A stretch of DNA of 64,000 nt from Streptantibioticus rubrisoli (GTDB lineage: Bacteria > Actinomycetota > Actinomycetes > Streptomycetales > Streptomycetaceae). Shown here one piece after another: positions 16,129-25,008 of this stretch; position 1 is the first letter of the stretch; each line of letters opens with the position of its first letter. The position numbers were made by a program, and so were the translations under genes. The stretch covers positions 62,001 through 126,000 of the forward strand of contig NZ_JANFNH010000002.1 of the NCBI RefSeq assembly GCF_024436055.1, written 5' to 3'. The notes beneath the pieces are model-generated. The model searched no databases and was not told where the DNA came from. It saw nothing but the letters and a program-made list of their open reading frames with translations.

Positions 16129-17001
16129 ATGCGCCATCACCGCGCGGCACGCTCCCGCAAACGTCTGACCCTGCTGGTCACCGCCGGTGTGCTCGCGGCC
16201 ACGGCCACCCCGCTGGCCGTGGCCGCCGCTGGCAACGCCACCGAACCCGCCCCGACGGCCAGTCGCGCCGTCGCCGACAAGGCGTCAGGGGCCGGGCTGG
16301 ACGACCCGCACAAGAAGGAGATCGCGATGGAGCTGGTCTCCAGCGCCGAGAACTCCACGCTCGACTGGAAGGCCCAGTACAAGTACATCGAGGACATAGG
16401 CGACGGCCGCGGCTACACCGCGGGCCTCATCGGGTTCTGCTCCGGCACCGGCGACATGCTCGAACTGGTCACCGCCTACACCCGTGCCGAACCGGGCAAC
16501 GTGCTGGCCAAGTATCTACCCGCGCTGCGCAAGGTCAACGGCACGGACTCGCACGCGGGCCTCGACCCGGACTTCACCAAGGACTGGAAGAAGGCCGCCG
16601 CCGATCCGGTGTTCCAACAGGCGCAGAACAACGAGCGCGACCACGTCTACTTCAATCCGGCCGTCTCCCAGGCGAAAGCGGACGGGCTGGGCGCGCTCGG
16701 CCAGTTCATCTACTACGACGCGATCGTGATGCACGGCCCCGGCAACGACAAGTACAGCTTCGGCTGGATCCGCAGGACCGCGATGAGCAAAGCGAGGACA
16801 CCCGCACAGGGCGGCGACGAGGCCACGTACCTCAACGCCTACCTCGACGCGCGCAAGGTCGCCATGAAGTCGGAGGAGGCGCACAGCGACACCAGCCGGG
16901 TCGACACCGAACAGCGGGTCTTCCTGCGCGACGGCAACCTGAACCTGGACCCGCCGCTGCACTGGAAGGTGTACGGCGACAGCTACTCCATCGACCACTA
17001 G
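16129..17001 (+). CDS. csnA: Secreted GH46 chitosanase
   Basis: A 290-residue extracellular enzyme that cleaves chitosan by inversion. ATG 16129 has GGAG 6 nt upstream; the in-frame ATG at 16117 does not. Residues 1-50 include a basic twin-Arg-free signal and propeptide; the mature enzyme starts near AGLDDPHKKEIAMEL. The catalytic pair is Glu74 in SSAENSTLDW and Asp92 in IEDIGDGRGYTAG, equal to Glu22 and Asp40 of the Streptomyces N174 enzyme. Length and the whole sequence to DTSRVDTEQRVFLRDGNL follow that enzyme closely. A palindromic operator lies just upstream. Confidence 0.96.
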   Translation: MRHHRAARSRKRLTLLVTAGVLAATATPLAVAAAGNATEPAPTASRAVADKASGAGLDDPHKKEIAMELVSSAENSTLDWKAQYKYIEDIGDGRGYTAGLIGFCSGTGDMLELVTAYTRAEPGNVLAKYLPALRKVNGTDSHAGLDPDFTKDWKKAAADPVFQQAQNNERDHVYFNPAVSQAKADGLGALGQFIYYDAIVMHGPGNDKYSFGWIRRTAMSKARTPAQGGDEATYLNAYLDARKVAMKSEEAHSDTSRVDTEQRVFLRDGNLNLDPPLHWKVYGDSYSIDH

Positions 17002-17223
17002 GCGTCTCGGTTCAAGCCTTCGGCGCCCCTGGTCTTAGTGCCGTGCGGCTGATCAAACCTCGTGGGGCCGCACGCCCGTCTATCGCGTGAATCCGGTCGG
17101 CGTGTCCGCCTGGTCGGCGGTCGGGATGGACAAGCTGATCGCGGGGCGAGCCGGGCCACATCGCGGCCAGGGAGCGGTAGGGCCCGGCTCGCCGGGGGAA
17201 CGCGCGGGGTGAGGGAGAGGCTG

Positions 17224-17985
17224 ATGTTCGCGTGGAGCGCGGCCCGGGCCGCGGTCTCACCGGGAGGGCTCCGCCGATGGGCGCGCCGCCTGGCGGCCGT
17301 GCTGCTCGCGGGTGCGGCGGCGGTGGCGTGCGGCGGGGTGGGTTACGCCGTGGGCTGGCCGGTGGCGCCGGTGCCGGGGGTGAGCGCACATCTGCCGTCC
17401 GGCTGGGGAGTGCGGCCCCCGCCGGGGCTGCCGGGCTTCGGCCGATTCACCGCCCGGCACGTGTGGCCGTCGGGCCTGCCCGGCATACGCCGCCCGCTGC
17501 GCTGCCCGCACGGACTGGGCCGGGCGCTGCCCGCCCTGGGCCCCAGATCCTGCGAGAGGTCCGTGCGCGCCGCCGCCTGTGCCCCGCTGCGCTCCGTCGA
17601 CGTCTCGGGCAGCATCGCCACCGTACGCACCGCCGACAACGCACCGGTGCTGCGACGGCTCACCGCGATGGCCAGCCGTAGCTGCGGCGCGCCCGCACCA
17701 CGGCTGCCCGCCCCACCGCTGCCGGAACCGCCCACTCCACGGCCGCCGCAGCCACCCACGGAGCAGCCCGGCCCACCGCACACACCACCGCGCCTCAGCG
17801 TGCCCCCCGCGCTGTCCGTGAAGTCGGCCGCACCGCGCCCGGTGGCGTGGCCGCGCCACGCCCCGGACGCCGAGGTCGCCGCACCGGCCGGGCTGCCCAC
17901 CGCCACCGCGCTCTTCCTGGTGCTGCTCCCGGCCGTGGTGGCCGGGGTCGCGGCCGGTGCGCGGTCCGTCTCACGGGGGCGGTGA
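17224..17985 (+). CDS. Hypothetical Pro-rich membrane protein
   Basis: A 253-residue protein from ATG 17224 behind GGGAGAGG. One membrane helix lies at about residues 20-45 (LAAVLLAGAAAVACGGVGYAVGW) and one at the C-terminus (ALFLVLLPAVVAGVAAGA). Between them are a Cys-containing region (CPHGLGRALPALGPRSCERSVRAAACAPL, with five Cys that could form disulfides outside the cell) and a long Pro-rich spacer. No known family recognised. It reads toward the DUF4239 gene, 66 nt away. Confidence 0.6.
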   Translation: MFAWSAARAAVSPGGLRRWARRLAAVLLAGAAAVACGGVGYAVGWPVAPVPGVSAHLPSGWGVRPPPGLPGFGRFTARHVWPSGLPGIRRPLRCPHGLGRALPALGPRSCERSVRAAACAPLRSVDVSGSIATVRTADNAPVLRRLTAMASRSCGAPAPRLPAPPLPEPPTPRPPQPPTEQPGPPHTPPRLSVPPALSVKSAAPRPVAWPRHAPDAEVAAPAGLPTATALFLVLLPAVVAGVAAGARSVSRGR

Positions 17986-18051
17986 CCGGGACGGTGGTGC
18001 CAACGCCTGTCGCCAAGCCGGTTGTCCCGTACGGTAGTTGAGGAGGTTCGG

Positions 18052-18816
18052 TTGTTCGCTCTGCTCAGCATCCTGGGTATCGTCCTCGGCGGCGGCCTGG
18101 TCGCGGTGGCCTGTGTGGTGCTCAAGCACCGGGTCTTCCCGCCGAAGCCGGACGAGGAGCCGCGCGAGGCGCTCGCCGAGTACATCTCGATGATGGTCGG
18201 GGTGATCTACGCGCTGGTGCTGGGCCTCGCCCTGGTGTCGGTGTGGGACACCCACTCCAGCGCCGAGGCGCACGTGCAGAGCGAGGCGGGCGCCCTGCAC
18301 CAGGTCTATCTGCTCGCCGACGCCCTGCCGCCCGCCGCGGAACAGCAGGCCAGGGCCGCCGCGGTCTCCTACGCCCACCAGGTGACCAGCGACGAATGGT
18401 CCGAGATGACCCGCCGCGAGCCGCTCGGCCCGTCGGGTTGGCAGTTGCTCAACCGGCTGCGGGACACCTATGAGACGGCGCAACCCACCGGTGCCGCCCA
18501 GCAGAACGCCGGGCAGGAGGCCATGGCGCAGCTGTCGGTGCTGGACGAGGCGCGTCGCGGCCGGGAGGCGGACGCGCAGAGCCGGTTGTCCAGTGTGCTG
18601 TGGGCGGGGCTGCTCATCGGCGGGGTGCTGACGGTGGGCTTCATGTTCCTGTTCGGGGTCCAGCGCCGGACCAGTCATCTGGTGATGGTGATGGGCCTGA
18701 CCGGGTTCATCGTCTTCCTGATCGTGCTCATCCATCAGCTCGACATGCCGTTCGGCGGGGCGCTGGGCGTCGATGCCGAGGCGTTCACCCGGTACTTCCC
18801 GGGTTCGTCCGGTTGA
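18052..18816 (+). CDS. DUF4239/bestrophin-like membrane protein
   Basis: A 254-residue protein. The TTG at 18052 has AGGAGG 5 nt upstream and is chosen over upstream GTG/TTG codons that have none. It shows an N-terminal membrane helix, a second at EYISMMVGVIYALVLGLALVSVW, a central helical domain outside the membrane, and two further helices (VLWAGLLIGGVLTVGFMFLFG, MGLTGFIVFLIVLIHQLD). This two-plus-two layout and the end FGGALGVDAEAFTRY are those of DUF4239 proteins, relatives of bestrophin-like channels of unknown role. Confidence 0.75.
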   Translation: MFALLSILGIVLGGGLVAVACVVLKHRVFPPKPDEEPREALAEYISMMVGVIYALVLGLALVSVWDTHSSAEAHVQSEAGALHQVYLLADALPPAAEQQARAAAVSYAHQVTSDEWSEMTRREPLGPSGWQLLNRLRDTYETAQPTGAAQQNAGQEAMAQLSVLDEARRGREADAQSRLSSVLWAGLLIGGVLTVGFMFLFGVQRRTSHLVMVMGLTGFIVFLIVLIHQLDMPFGGALGVDAEAFTRYFPGSSG

Positions 18817-18835
18817 CGGCTGGCCTTTGACGGCC

Positions 18836-19621
18836 TCAGGGATGCTCGCTGATCACGGAGAACAGTCCGCCCTCCGAGTCGCGCAGTCCGGCGACCCGGC
18901 CGTACGCGGAGTCCTGGGGCTCGCCGGTGACCTCGCCGCCGAGTTTCAGCGCCTTCTCGACCGTGGCGTCGACGTTGTCCACCGAGAAGTAGACGTGCCA
19001 GCGGGGGCGGACCCGGGGGTCGATGGCCGCCTCCGTACCGCCGCCGGTGAGCGCCGCCACGCTGTGCCCGTCCACCCGTAGCACCACCCGGTCGTGCTCG
19101 TAGCGCACCTCGTAGCGCTTGGGGTCCTCCTGGTCCCAGCCGAACACCTGGCCGTAGAAGAGCGCCGACTCAAAGGCGTCCCGGGTGCGCAACTCGATCC
19201 ACACCGGAGAGCCGATCGGCCGCTCCCGCGACCGGGAGCTGGCCTTGCCCTCCCAGATGCCGAAGGATGCGCCCGCCGGATCCGAGGCCAGCGCCATCCG
19301 CCCGGCGTCGAACTCCAGCGGCCCCACCGCCACCGTGCCGCCGCGCTCCCTGATCGCGGCGGCGGTTGCGTTGGCGTCCTCGGTGCCGAAGTACGTCGTC
19401 CAGGTGACCGGCAGCTCCCAGCGCTTGGCGACGGCGCCTATTCCGGCGACCTCCCACCCGGCGGAGTACACCCGCAGATAGGGACCCCAGCGCTCCGGCC
19501 CCGGCTCGAAGCGCCAGCCGAGCAACGGCCCGTAGAAGCCGGTGGCCGCGCCCAGATCGCGGGCCATCAGACCGACCCAGCACGGAGCGCCGTACACACA
19601 CCCTTTCCGCATCACGGTCAC
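18836..19621 (-). CDS. VOC family protein with two glyoxalase-like domains
   Basis: A 261-residue cytoplasmic protein made of two vicinal-oxygen-chelate halves: residues about 15-125 (CWVGLMARDLGAATGFYGPLLGW ... ASDPAGASFGIW) and 140-255 (VWIELRTRDAFESALFYGQVFGW ... LRDSEGGLFSVI). The layout matches the streptomycete 27-kDa antigen/hydroxylase-like VOC proteins; metal ligands are not clearly kept, so it may bind rather than convert its ligand. GTG 19621 is chosen because GGAG precedes it by 5 nt. Confidence 0.8.
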   Translation of the reverse strand: MTVMRKGCVYGAPCWVGLMARDLGAATGFYGPLLGWRFEPGPERWGPYLRVYSAGWEVAGIGAVAKRWELPVTWTTYFGTEDANATAAAIRERGGTVAVGPLEFDAGRMALASDPAGASFGIWEGKASSRSRERPIGSPVWIELRTRDAFESALFYGQVFGWDQEDPKRYEVRYEHDRVVLRVDGHSVAALTGGGTEAAIDPRVRPRWHVYFSVDNVDATVEKALKLGGEVTGEPQDSAYGRVAGLRDSEGGLFSVISEHP

Positions 19622-19719
19622 GTTGACTCCCGCAGGGCAACAACACCTCACCGGCCCTCGCGGACCGCCCTCAGCTTATGCCCGGCGACCGGCCGCCGCG
19701 CGCCGCGCCGCGGGCGTGT

Positions 19720-20724
19720 TCAGGGCCGCCGCGCCGGAGTCTGCTGCTGGGTGATGGCCGGGTCGGTGACCGCGACCGGTGCCACGACCTCGTTGATCCG
19801 CGCCATCAGCTCGGGATCCAGCCGGACGCCGGAGGCCTTGGCGTTCTCCCCGACCTGCTCGGGGCGGGAGGCGCCGACGATCGCGGCGGACACGTTCGGG
19901 TTCTGCAGCACCCAGGCGATCGCGAGCTGGGCCAGGGACAGCCCGGCCTCGGCGGCCAGCGGCCGCAGCGCCTGCACCCGCTCCAGCACATCCTCGCGCA
20001 CGAACCGGCTGATGAAGTCCGCGCCGCCCTTGTCGTCCGTGGCCCGCGAACCCTGCGGCGGCCGCTGCCCCGGCTGGTACTTGCCGGTGAGCACGCCCTG
20101 GGCGATCGGCGACCAGACGATCTGTCCGATGCCGAGCTCCGCGCAGGCCGGAACCACCTCGGGTTCGATCACCCGCCACAGCATGGAGTACTGCGGCTGG
20201 CTGGAGACCAGCGGAATCCGCAGTTCCCGGGCGAGCGCGTGCGCCCGGCGGATCTGGTCGGCGGTCCACTCCGACACGCCGACGTAGTGCGCCTTGCCCC
20301 GGTGGACGACGTCCGCGAAGGCCTCCATGGTCTCCTCCAGCGGCGTGAACCGGTCGAAGCGGTGTGCCTGGTAGAGGTCGACATAGTCGGTCCGCAGCCT
20401 GCGCAGCGAGTTGTCGATCGACTCCAGGATGTGTTTGCGGGACAGTCCGCGGTCGTTGGGGCCGGGACCGGTGGGCCAGTAGACCTTGGTGAGGATCGCC
20501 AGCCCTTCACGCCGTTCGCCCTGCAGCGCGCGGCCCAGCACGGACTCGGCGCGGGTGTCGGCGTACACGTCGGCGGTGTCGAACGTGGTGATACCGGCGT
20601 CGAGGGCGGCGCGGACGCAGTCGGTCGCGGTGTCCTCCTCGACCTGGGAACCATGGGTGAGCCAGTTGCCGTAGGCGATCTCGCTGATCAGCAGGCCGCT
20701 GCGGCCCAGATGACGGTGTTCCAT
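19720..20724 (-). CDS. Aldo/keto reductase, AKR (YghZ/Tas-like)
   Basis: A 334-residue NADPH-dependent TIM-barrel oxidoreductase starting MEHRHLGRSGLLISEIAYGNW. The AKR tetrad is seen as Asp (FDTADVY), Tyr (ADVYADTRAE), Lys (AILTKVYW) and His (DLYQAHRFDR). The cofactor segment IVGASRPEQVGENAKAS is near the C-terminus. It resembles potassium-channel beta-subunit-type AKRs. Substrate unknown; single gene. Confidence 0.9.
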   Translation of the reverse strand: MEHRHLGRSGLLISEIAYGNWLTHGSQVEEDTATDCVRAALDAGITTFDTADVYADTRAESVLGRALQGERREGLAILTKVYWPTGPGPNDRGLSRKHILESIDNSLRRLRTDYVDLYQAHRFDRFTPLEETMEAFADVVHRGKAHYVGVSEWTADQIRRAHALARELRIPLVSSQPQYSMLWRVIEPEVVPACAELGIGQIVWSPIAQGVLTGKYQPGQRPPQGSRATDDKGGADFISRFVREDVLERVQALRPLAAEAGLSLAQLAIAWVLQNPNVSAAIVGASRPEQVGENAKASGVRLDPELMARINEVVAPVAVTDPAITQQQTPARRP

Positions 20725-20849
20725 GGAAGCCGAATCTAGTTGCGCCGCTCACCTGCGAGGGCCACCAACTTGCCCACGCAGGGTGGCGTTCCAGTTCGTC
20801 GTGCGCGACACGGCCACGCCGACCGGGTAGGTATTGCCATGGAGGAGCC

Positions 20850-21749
20850 ATGGTGACCATAGACAAGCCCGATGAACTGGGCATCCCGGTCGGGAACGGA
20901 ACCCTGCGCGTCCTGCGGTTCGGCACCGGCCCGCGGCTGGTGCTCGCGGTGCACGGAATCACCGGGTCAGCCATGGCGTTCCGGGCGATCGCCCGCCAAC
21001 TGCCCGTGGAGTACAGCCTGTTCGCCCCCGACCTGCGCGGCCGGGGCGGCAGCGCCGGGCTGCCCGGACCGTACGGCCTCGACCGGCACGCCAGCGATGT
21101 GCTCCGGGCGGCCGAACTCCTGGGCCGCGCGGGCCGGTTGACGCTGCTCGGTCACTCGATGGGCGCGTACGTCGCGCTACGGGCCGCGGCGGCGCGGTCG
21201 GCACTCTTCGACCGGCTGCTGCTGGTCGACGGCGGTCTGCCGCTGCCGACGCCGCCGGGCGCCGATCCGGAACGGGTGCTCGACAGCATGCTCGGCCCGA
21301 TGCTGGCCCGCCTTGACCGCACCTTCGACAGCGCCGCGGCCTACGTCGACCTGTTCCGCGCCCATCCCGCGCTCGGGCCGTACTGGAACGCGGACATCGA
21401 GGCGTATGTACGCGCCGACCTCACCGGACCCGACGGCGCGCTGCGCTCCCGGGTCAGCGCGGACGCGGTCCGCGCGGATGGACGGGACCTGCTGACCTCG
21501 ACGGCCCGCGTCGAGGCGGACCTCGAACGGCTGCGGCTTCCCGCGCTGTTGGTGTACGCGCCGCGGGGACTATTCGACCGGGAGCCGGGGCTGCTGCCGG
21601 TCGGGGTGGTGGCACGGTGGCGCGAGCGCTCCCCGTCGCTGCGCACCGAACTGCTGCCCGGCTGCAACCACTACACCATCGTGCTCGGTGAGCGGGCGCG
21701 GCTGGTCGCCCAACGGCTCACCGAGCCGCTCGGTGACTCGCCCTCGTAA
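20850..21749 (+). CDS. Alpha/beta hydrolase
   Basis: A 299-residue hydrolase from ATG 20850 with GGAGGAG upstream. The oxyanion-hole motif is HGITGS (residues 35-40), the nucleophile Ser103 lies in LGHSMGAY, an acidic residue is likely in LLVYAPRGLFDRE, and the catalytic His is in PGCNHYTIVLG near residue 275. An ester or amide hydrolase or lactonase is possible; the substrate is not predictable. A four-codon ATG frame overlaps the start but has no sign of use. Confidence 0.88.
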   Translation: MVTIDKPDELGIPVGNGTLRVLRFGTGPRLVLAVHGITGSAMAFRAIARQLPVEYSLFAPDLRGRGGSAGLPGPYGLDRHASDVLRAAELLGRAGRLTLLGHSMGAYVALRAAAARSALFDRLLLVDGGLPLPTPPGADPERVLDSMLGPMLARLDRTFDSAAAYVDLFRAHPALGPYWNADIEAYVRADLTGPDGALRSRVSADAVRADGRDLLTSTARVEADLERLRLPALLVYAPRGLFDREPGLLPVGVVARWRERSPSLRTELLPGCNHYTIVLGERARLVAQRLTEPLGDSPS

Positions 21750-21834
21750 CGGTGAAATGAGGCCGTCCCGCCACCGGGTCCACTACCACTGACCCCATGT
21801 CCACATTCCGAGGCGGAACCGTGGAGGGCGCCGC

Positions 21835-22107
21835 GTGACCGGCGGTGGGCCGACACGGCTGGTCGACGAGGTCACGGTGGGACCGAGCGGTGCGATGACC
21901 CGCGAGGGCGTCATCCTCACCGGCACGCTGACCGTCGCCACCACGGCGCTGCCCGCCAAACGGGCCCAGGTGACCCTGCGCGAGGCCGGGTCGACGGAGT
22001 GGCACACGCTCGCGGGCAGTCCGTTCCCGGTCCCGCCGGAGGGCATCGAGGCGCTGCACGCCATCGTGGTGGCCGCCATCGGCGCCGGATCCCGGCCGCC
22101 CGACTGA
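21835..22107 (+). CDS. Hypothetical protein
   Basis: A 90-residue protein from GTG 21835, MTGGGPTRLVDEVTVGPSGAM then TREGVILTGTLTVATTALPAKRAQVTLREAG. The alternating pattern suggests a small beta-rich fold; it ends in IVVAAIGAGSRPPD. No signal or known domain. It is 85 nt after the alpha/beta hydrolase and may be co-transcribed. Confidence 0.5.
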   Translation: MTGGGPTRLVDEVTVGPSGAMTREGVILTGTLTVATTALPAKRAQVTLREAGSTEWHTLAGSPFPVPPEGIEALHAIVVAAIGAGSRPPD

Positions 22108-22247
22108 ATGGACCGGCGGCGGCCGGGACGTGTGGTTCCAGGGCCGTCAGGGTGGATGCGAGGCGGGCGTGCGCGCGCCGATTGCGGGCCGGGAAGCGCC
22201 TGGGTTGACTCGTGCCCCATACGTTGCTCCCGTTCGAGAGGATTTCT

Positions 22248-22451
22248 GTGAACAACGTCCGCCGCATCACCGCGACCGTCACGGCAAGTGCCCTCCTCGC
22301 CCTGGGCGGCGCCGCACTGGCGACCCCTTCCCACGCGCAGACGCGCACCGTCTCGACCGGGGGCCGTGCGGCCACCGCCACCATGCAGAGCGCGCCAGCC
22401 GTGAGCCAGATTCTCCGGGGCGCCAGCTACCTCCTCAGCAAGCTTCTGTAA
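22248..22451 (+). CDS. Small secreted peptide
   Basis: A 67-residue pre-protein from GTG 22248 with GAGAGGA upstream. Residues 1-31 are a clear Sec signal (MNNVRRITATVTASALLALG ... ATPSHA) with cleavage after SHA. The mature peptide of about 35 residues (QTRTVSTGGRAATATMQSAP then AVSQILRGASYLLSKLL) ends in an amphipathic helix-like segment with no Cys. Function unknown; size and location suggest a cell-surface or signalling peptide. Confidence 0.65.
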   Translation: MNNVRRITATVTASALLALGGAALATPSHAQTRTVSTGGRAATATMQSAPAVSQILRGASYLLSKLL

Positions 22452-22548
22452 TCGCCGGGCCACAGCACCGGCGCCCCTCCTCCGGCTCGCCACCGAGGCC
22501 GGGCAGGCGCCAAGGCGGCGGCTCACGGCTGGTGCGCTGGCGGCCTGC

Positions 22549-23211
22549 TCATCCCTCCTGCTCGGCAAGGGTGTTCCAGAACATCGACTCGTACGCCTGC
22601 AGCAGCCGCCCGTAGCGGTGTGCCAGCCATGTGACGCGTCCGGCGTCCAGCCCGGCCTGTACCGCGGCCAGTGCCTGCTGTTCGAGTCGGGGTGCGGGTT
22701 CCGCGAAGAAGTCGAAGAAGCCGCACGCCTCGTCATCGAAGCCGTACCGTTCGCGCAGCGCCCGGCCCATCGTCCGGCAGTAGCCGCCCCACGCGGCGAA
22801 GTTGGCGGTCAGCGCGATCACCACGTCCACGGGTTCGGCGTTCAGCGCGAGCCAGGCCACATAGGCCGGATACGCCTGGCAGCCCGGCTTCGGGTGGTAG
22901 CCGTCCACGGACTCGTCGTCCAGACCGAGGGCGTCGGCGAGCGTGCCGAGCTTGTCGAGCGCGAGGTTCTCACCGTGCGCCAGGCTGGCGAAGAAGGTGG
23001 CGGCCGCCGGATCGGCGGAGCAGCGCTCGTTCAGGTACAGGAAGCTGCGCCGGTCGCTGGGGATGATGTGGTGCTGTTCCATCGCGAACGCCGCCAGCGT
23101 CTCCAGCGGCGCTTCGCCGCTGGCGATGCGGGGGACCAGGCGGTTGGCGCCGACGTCCGGGGCCAGTTCGCGAACGGCCCGCGCCAGGACGTCCTGTGCG
23201 GTACGGGTCAC
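22549..23211 (-). CDS. TenA/PqqC-like (heme oxygenase fold) protein
   Basis: A 220-residue all-helical protein from GTG 23211. The sequence LETLAAFAMEQHHIIPSDRRSFLYL, ATFFASLAHGENLALDKL and NFAAWGGYCRTMGRALRERYGFDDEACGFFDFFAEP has the pattern of the TenA/thiaminase-II superfamily, with the acidic and aromatic positions expected around the pocket. The catalytic Cys of true thiaminase II is not certain here. Many Streptomyces annotate it as a transcriptional regulator, but no DNA-binding domain is present. Role unknown. Confidence 0.75.
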   Translation of the reverse strand: MTRTAQDVLARAVRELAPDVGANRLVPRIASGEAPLETLAAFAMEQHHIIPSDRRSFLYLNERCSADPAAATFFASLAHGENLALDKLGTLADALGLDDESVDGYHPKPGCQAYPAYVAWLALNAEPVDVVIALTANFAAWGGYCRTMGRALRERYGFDDEACGFFDFFAEPAPRLEQQALAAVQAGLDAGRVTWLAHRYGRLLQAYESMFWNTLAEQEG

Positions 23212-23251
23212 CTTTCCGTCCTTCCTGCCGTGTTGGGGGTTCGCCGAGCGG

Positions 23252-23989
23252 TCAGGCACCGGCCCTGCCGAGCAGGACGCCCGCCGTGTACGTGACCGCC
23301 ATCGCCACCATCCCGCCCGCCGCGTTCCGCAGCAGTGCCCGCCGGGCCGGGGCGTTGCCGAGCCGGGCGCTGGCCCAACCGCACAGTACGAGCGCACACA
23401 GCACCGCGACCACCGTGACGGCCAGCCGTACCGATGCCGGGGGCAGCACGATCGCCAGCAGCGGAAGCAGCGCACCGCAGGTGAACGCGGCGAAGCTGGC
23501 CCAGGCGGCGTGCCACGGATTGGTCAACTCCTCCGGATTGATGCCCAGTTCGACCCGTGCGTGCGCACCCAGGGCGTCGCGTTCCGTGAGTTGTTCCGCC
23601 ACCTCGCGGGCCAGGTCGGGGCTGATGCCGCGACCTGCCAACAAGCCGGTCAGTTCGTCCAGTTCGGTCTGCGGGGCGGTGGCCAGCTCCTCGCGCTCCA
23701 GGGCGAGCGCGGCCCTCTCCGAGTCGCGCTGGGTGCTCACCGACACGTACTCGCCGGTGGCCATCGACAGCGAGCCCGCCAGCAGCCCGGCCAGTCCCGC
23801 GGTCAGCAGGGTCTGCCGGGACGTGGTGGCCCCGGCCACGCCGACCACCAGCCCGGCCGTGGACACCACGCCGTCGTTGGCGCCGAGCACCGCGGCGCGC
23901 AGCCAGTTGAGCCGGGTGCCCATATCACCGGCGTGCGGTTCGTGGGCGTGCGGGGCGGCCGGATCGCCGGGTGAGTCGTCCTTGTGCAC
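23252..23989 (-). CDS. VIT1/CCC1 family iron/manganese transporter
   Basis: A 245-residue membrane protein from GTG 23989. The first segment NWLRAAVLGANDGVVSTAGLVVGVAGA is the family hallmark, followed by SLSMATGEYVSVSTQRDSERAAL, an internal cytoplasmic helical domain (residues about 90-150) and three C-terminal helices ending VTYTAGVLLGRAGA. Relatives move Fe2+ or Mn2+ by proton antiport; here probably metal efflux. The His-rich N-terminus (APHAHEPHAGD) could bind metal. It is 40 nt downstream of the TenA-like start. Confidence 0.9.
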   Translation of the reverse strand: MHKDDSPGDPAAPHAHEPHAGDMGTRLNWLRAAVLGANDGVVSTAGLVVGVAGATTSRQTLLTAGLAGLLAGSLSMATGEYVSVSTQRDSERAALALEREELATAPQTELDELTGLLAGRGISPDLAREVAEQLTERDALGAHARVELGINPEELTNPWHAAWASFAAFTCGALLPLLAIVLPPASVRLAVTVVAVLCALVLCGWASARLGNAPARRALLRNAAGGMVAMAVTYTAGVLLGRAGA

Positions 23990-24242
23990 TCCGTGAGCAT
24001 CTCACCGACCGACCGTCAGCGAGCGGCATTTCGGGCGGGCTTCGCGGCACTTCTCACCCGGGCATCACGTTCGGCGGACTACAGGTGTAGTGCCGAGTGT
24101 CATGACGCCGAGTGACCGCGGTGGCGGCACCCAGCGTCGGCCGAGCGGTCCCGGGTCGGCCGGAGCCGTCCGGGATGCCGCAGGGGGTGATTGCGGGTGG
24201 AATGGACCCGTACCGGAACCGCCCGCGAGGAGGCCTACGGCC

Positions 24243-24695
24243 ATGACTGCTGCGACGCGCCTGCTCAGGGCCCTTCCGGCGGTGCACCGTGACCGCCTGA
24301 TGGAACTGGCCAAGGAGGTCTCCTTCGATCAGGACTCCCGGATCTTCGAGGAGCAGGGCACCGCCGACCGGTTCTGGGTCATCCGCTCCGGCGCGGTCAC
24401 CCTCGACCTGCGGATACCGGGGCGGCGCCCGGCCACCGTGGCCACTTTGGGCCCCGGCGACCTGCTCGGCTGGTCGTGGATGTTCCCGCCGTACACCTGG
24501 GACTTCGGGGCGGAGGCGCTGAGCCCGGTGCGCGCGTACGAGTTCGACGGGGCGCGGGTGCGCGCGCTGTGCGAGGAGGATCCGGTACTCGGCTACGCCC
24601 TGGTACGGGCCGTGGCGGAGGTCCTCGCGCATCGGCTCCAGATCGCCCGCTCGAAGCTGATGGAGCTGAGGGTGCAGCACGGCGGTTCCTGGTGA
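24243..24695 (+). CDS. Single cyclic-nucleotide-binding domain protein
   Basis: A 150-residue protein from ATG 24243 with GAGGAGG upstream. It is a bare Crp-type sensor domain: LLRALPAVHRDRLMELAKEV, FEEQGTADRFWVIRSGAVTLDLR, LGPGDLLGWSWMFPPY and the terminal long helix. The Arg of the phosphate-binding cassette is not obvious, so cAMP binding is doubtful. No helix-turn-helix or other output domain is attached; it must act through a partner or bind another ligand. Confidence 0.8.
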   Translation: MTAATRLLRALPAVHRDRLMELAKEVSFDQDSRIFEEQGTADRFWVIRSGAVTLDLRIPGRRPATVATLGPGDLLGWSWMFPPYTWDFGAEALSPVRAYEFDGARVRALCEEDPVLGYALVRAVAEVLAHRLQIARSKLMELRVQHGGSW

Positions 24696-25008
24696 GCGGC
24701 GAGTGAGCGGCGCCCGGTTTCACCCGTTCGGCCGACTGTGTTGAGCGCCGCACACGGGGCGGCGACGGTGCCCATAACCCGGCCGATGTGCTCTCGAATC
24801 CGGCCCCGCCTGGGTTACCGTCCAGTACAGACGAGGCTGTCCGGCGGGGGAGCAGTCAACTCCCTCGCAGCGGGCGGCACTTCGCCGCTGCCGCTCCCCG
24901 TCATGTCCCGGCACCCGGCGCCACCCGAGCACTGTTTAGTAGTGCTAAACCAAAACCGCTAGCAACTCTCGCTGGTGCTGAACGGTCGATGCACGTCAGT
25001 CTTGACGC
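24696..25008. other. 313-nt intergenic region upstream of lysE-type gene
   Basis: No gene is supported here. The only clear structure is the pair of overlapping inverted repeats at 24928-24950, listed separately, which probably regulate the LysE-type exporter. Confidence 0.5.
24928..24950. promoter_or_regulatory. Overlapping inverted repeats (operator candidate)
   Basis: AGCACT-N7-AGTGCT (24928-24946) overlaps GTTTAG-N5-CTAAAC (24934-24950). Both are perfect 6-bp inverted repeats and lie about 60-80 nt before the LysE-type start in an AT-richer stretch, suiting a dimeric regulator or two competing ones. Confidence 0.55.
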
